NCBI RefSeq assembly: GCF_964340395.1
Contig: NC_135550.1
Coordinates: 16,349,484 to 16,413,483 of the forward strand
From: Glandiceps talaboti
Lineage: Eukaryota > Hemichordata > Enteropneusta > Spengelidae
Direction of reading: 5' to 3'
DNA length: 64,000 nucleotides
Below the pieces are notes generated by a model. That model saw only the letters and a program-made list of their open reading frames with translations, did not search any database and was not told the origin of the DNA. Position numbers and translations under genes: made by a program. Positions 63,334 through 64,000 of the stretch are shown piece by piece (the first letter of the stretch is position 1; each line of letters begins with the position of its first letter).

Positions 63334-64000
63334 CACCAAACTTTTTGACATCGAAACTCGCAACGCAACGCAACGGTGTTTTTTTTTCAGTAATCAACTT
63401 TAGCGATTACGTGTGCTATAGTACTTGAGATTTTTAACTCACACGTACAGTTTCGATAAAAAAAATGTGATATTGCTAGAAAATATGGAAGCAAACCATC
63501 TGCAATGGGAGGAGTCAGGCAGTGACATACATTGTAATTCATACCAAAATCCCGGCAACATATAGGAATAGCTGTATCACAACTTACGTACGCAAATATT
63601 AGTTGACCTGACATTGCTTAACTTGTGATCATATATAAATTGTGATTATCATTTTAATTCAAATCAAACAACTCAAACATTTTTTTAAATATGAAATAGG
63701 ATACCTAGGTCATGACACCGTTACAGCTTGCATACAAAACATTACAAAACATTTAATTCCCTGAAAATAGTTGAAATGCACCATTATAACTGGGTGAAAA
63801 TGATAAAGGTGCATTGACACAGTAAAATTGCACAACATAGCATGTGCAGGGGACTTGACAATTGGGAGGAGTTCAAGGTCACCATTGTCCAACAGTTCAC
63901 AATGGTCACAGACCTCTGGACTGTCTATTTGCTAGGCATAAACACTTATTTTGCAAGAAGGCATATATCTTCATAATATATATTGTTTACAAATACTTCT

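Overview
The window is nuclear DNA of an animal, most likely an AT-rich marine invertebrate (deuterostome or lophotrochozoan; I cannot place it further). Two genes are split by canonical GT-AG introns into many small exons, and both encode widely conserved animal proteins. The rest is full of microsatellites, minisatellites and short foldback DNA elements. There is no sign of bacterial organisation.

Layout. 1-7,600: intergenic, with tetranucleotide microsatellites, a LINE-like 3' tail, a terminal-inverted-repeat element (686-1550) and several hairpin elements. About 7,600-17,900 (+): the inositol-3-phosphate synthase gene, with a probable untranslated first exon, five coding exons and a 541-residue product. 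17,900-46,000: a long intergenic interval whose core (21,077-41,781) carries a cluster of 25 exact copies of the dyad AAGAGATCTCTT, usually extended to TCAAGAGATCTCTTGA, plus two decayed copies. 46,000-63,300 (-): a two-pore channel gene of 20 coding exons and an 841-residue product, whose introns hold the same transposable-element families as the introns of the first gene. 63,400-64,000: nothing recognised.

The two genes are convergent and face each other across the palindrome cluster. They have no obvious shared pathway beyond inositol metabolism on one side and, in vertebrate relatives of the channel, phosphoinositide-gated endolysosomal ion flux on the other. I treat their adjacency as incidental.

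The most unusual content is the palindrome cluster. The sites fall into two classes by their flanking arms. Type 2 sites recur 270-520 bp before type 1 sites in opposed orientation, so that they bracket diverged cassettes. These cassettes have been duplicated directly and in inverted orientation. At least one copy is an exact chimera of two other sites, joined at the palindrome itself. I know of no described family with this structure and assign no function. In the channel, the points of interest are a complete EF-hand loop between the two channel domains, a 33-nt frame-neutral microexon in the S3-S4 linker of domain II, and a frame-neutral exon that carries the domain I selectivity filter.
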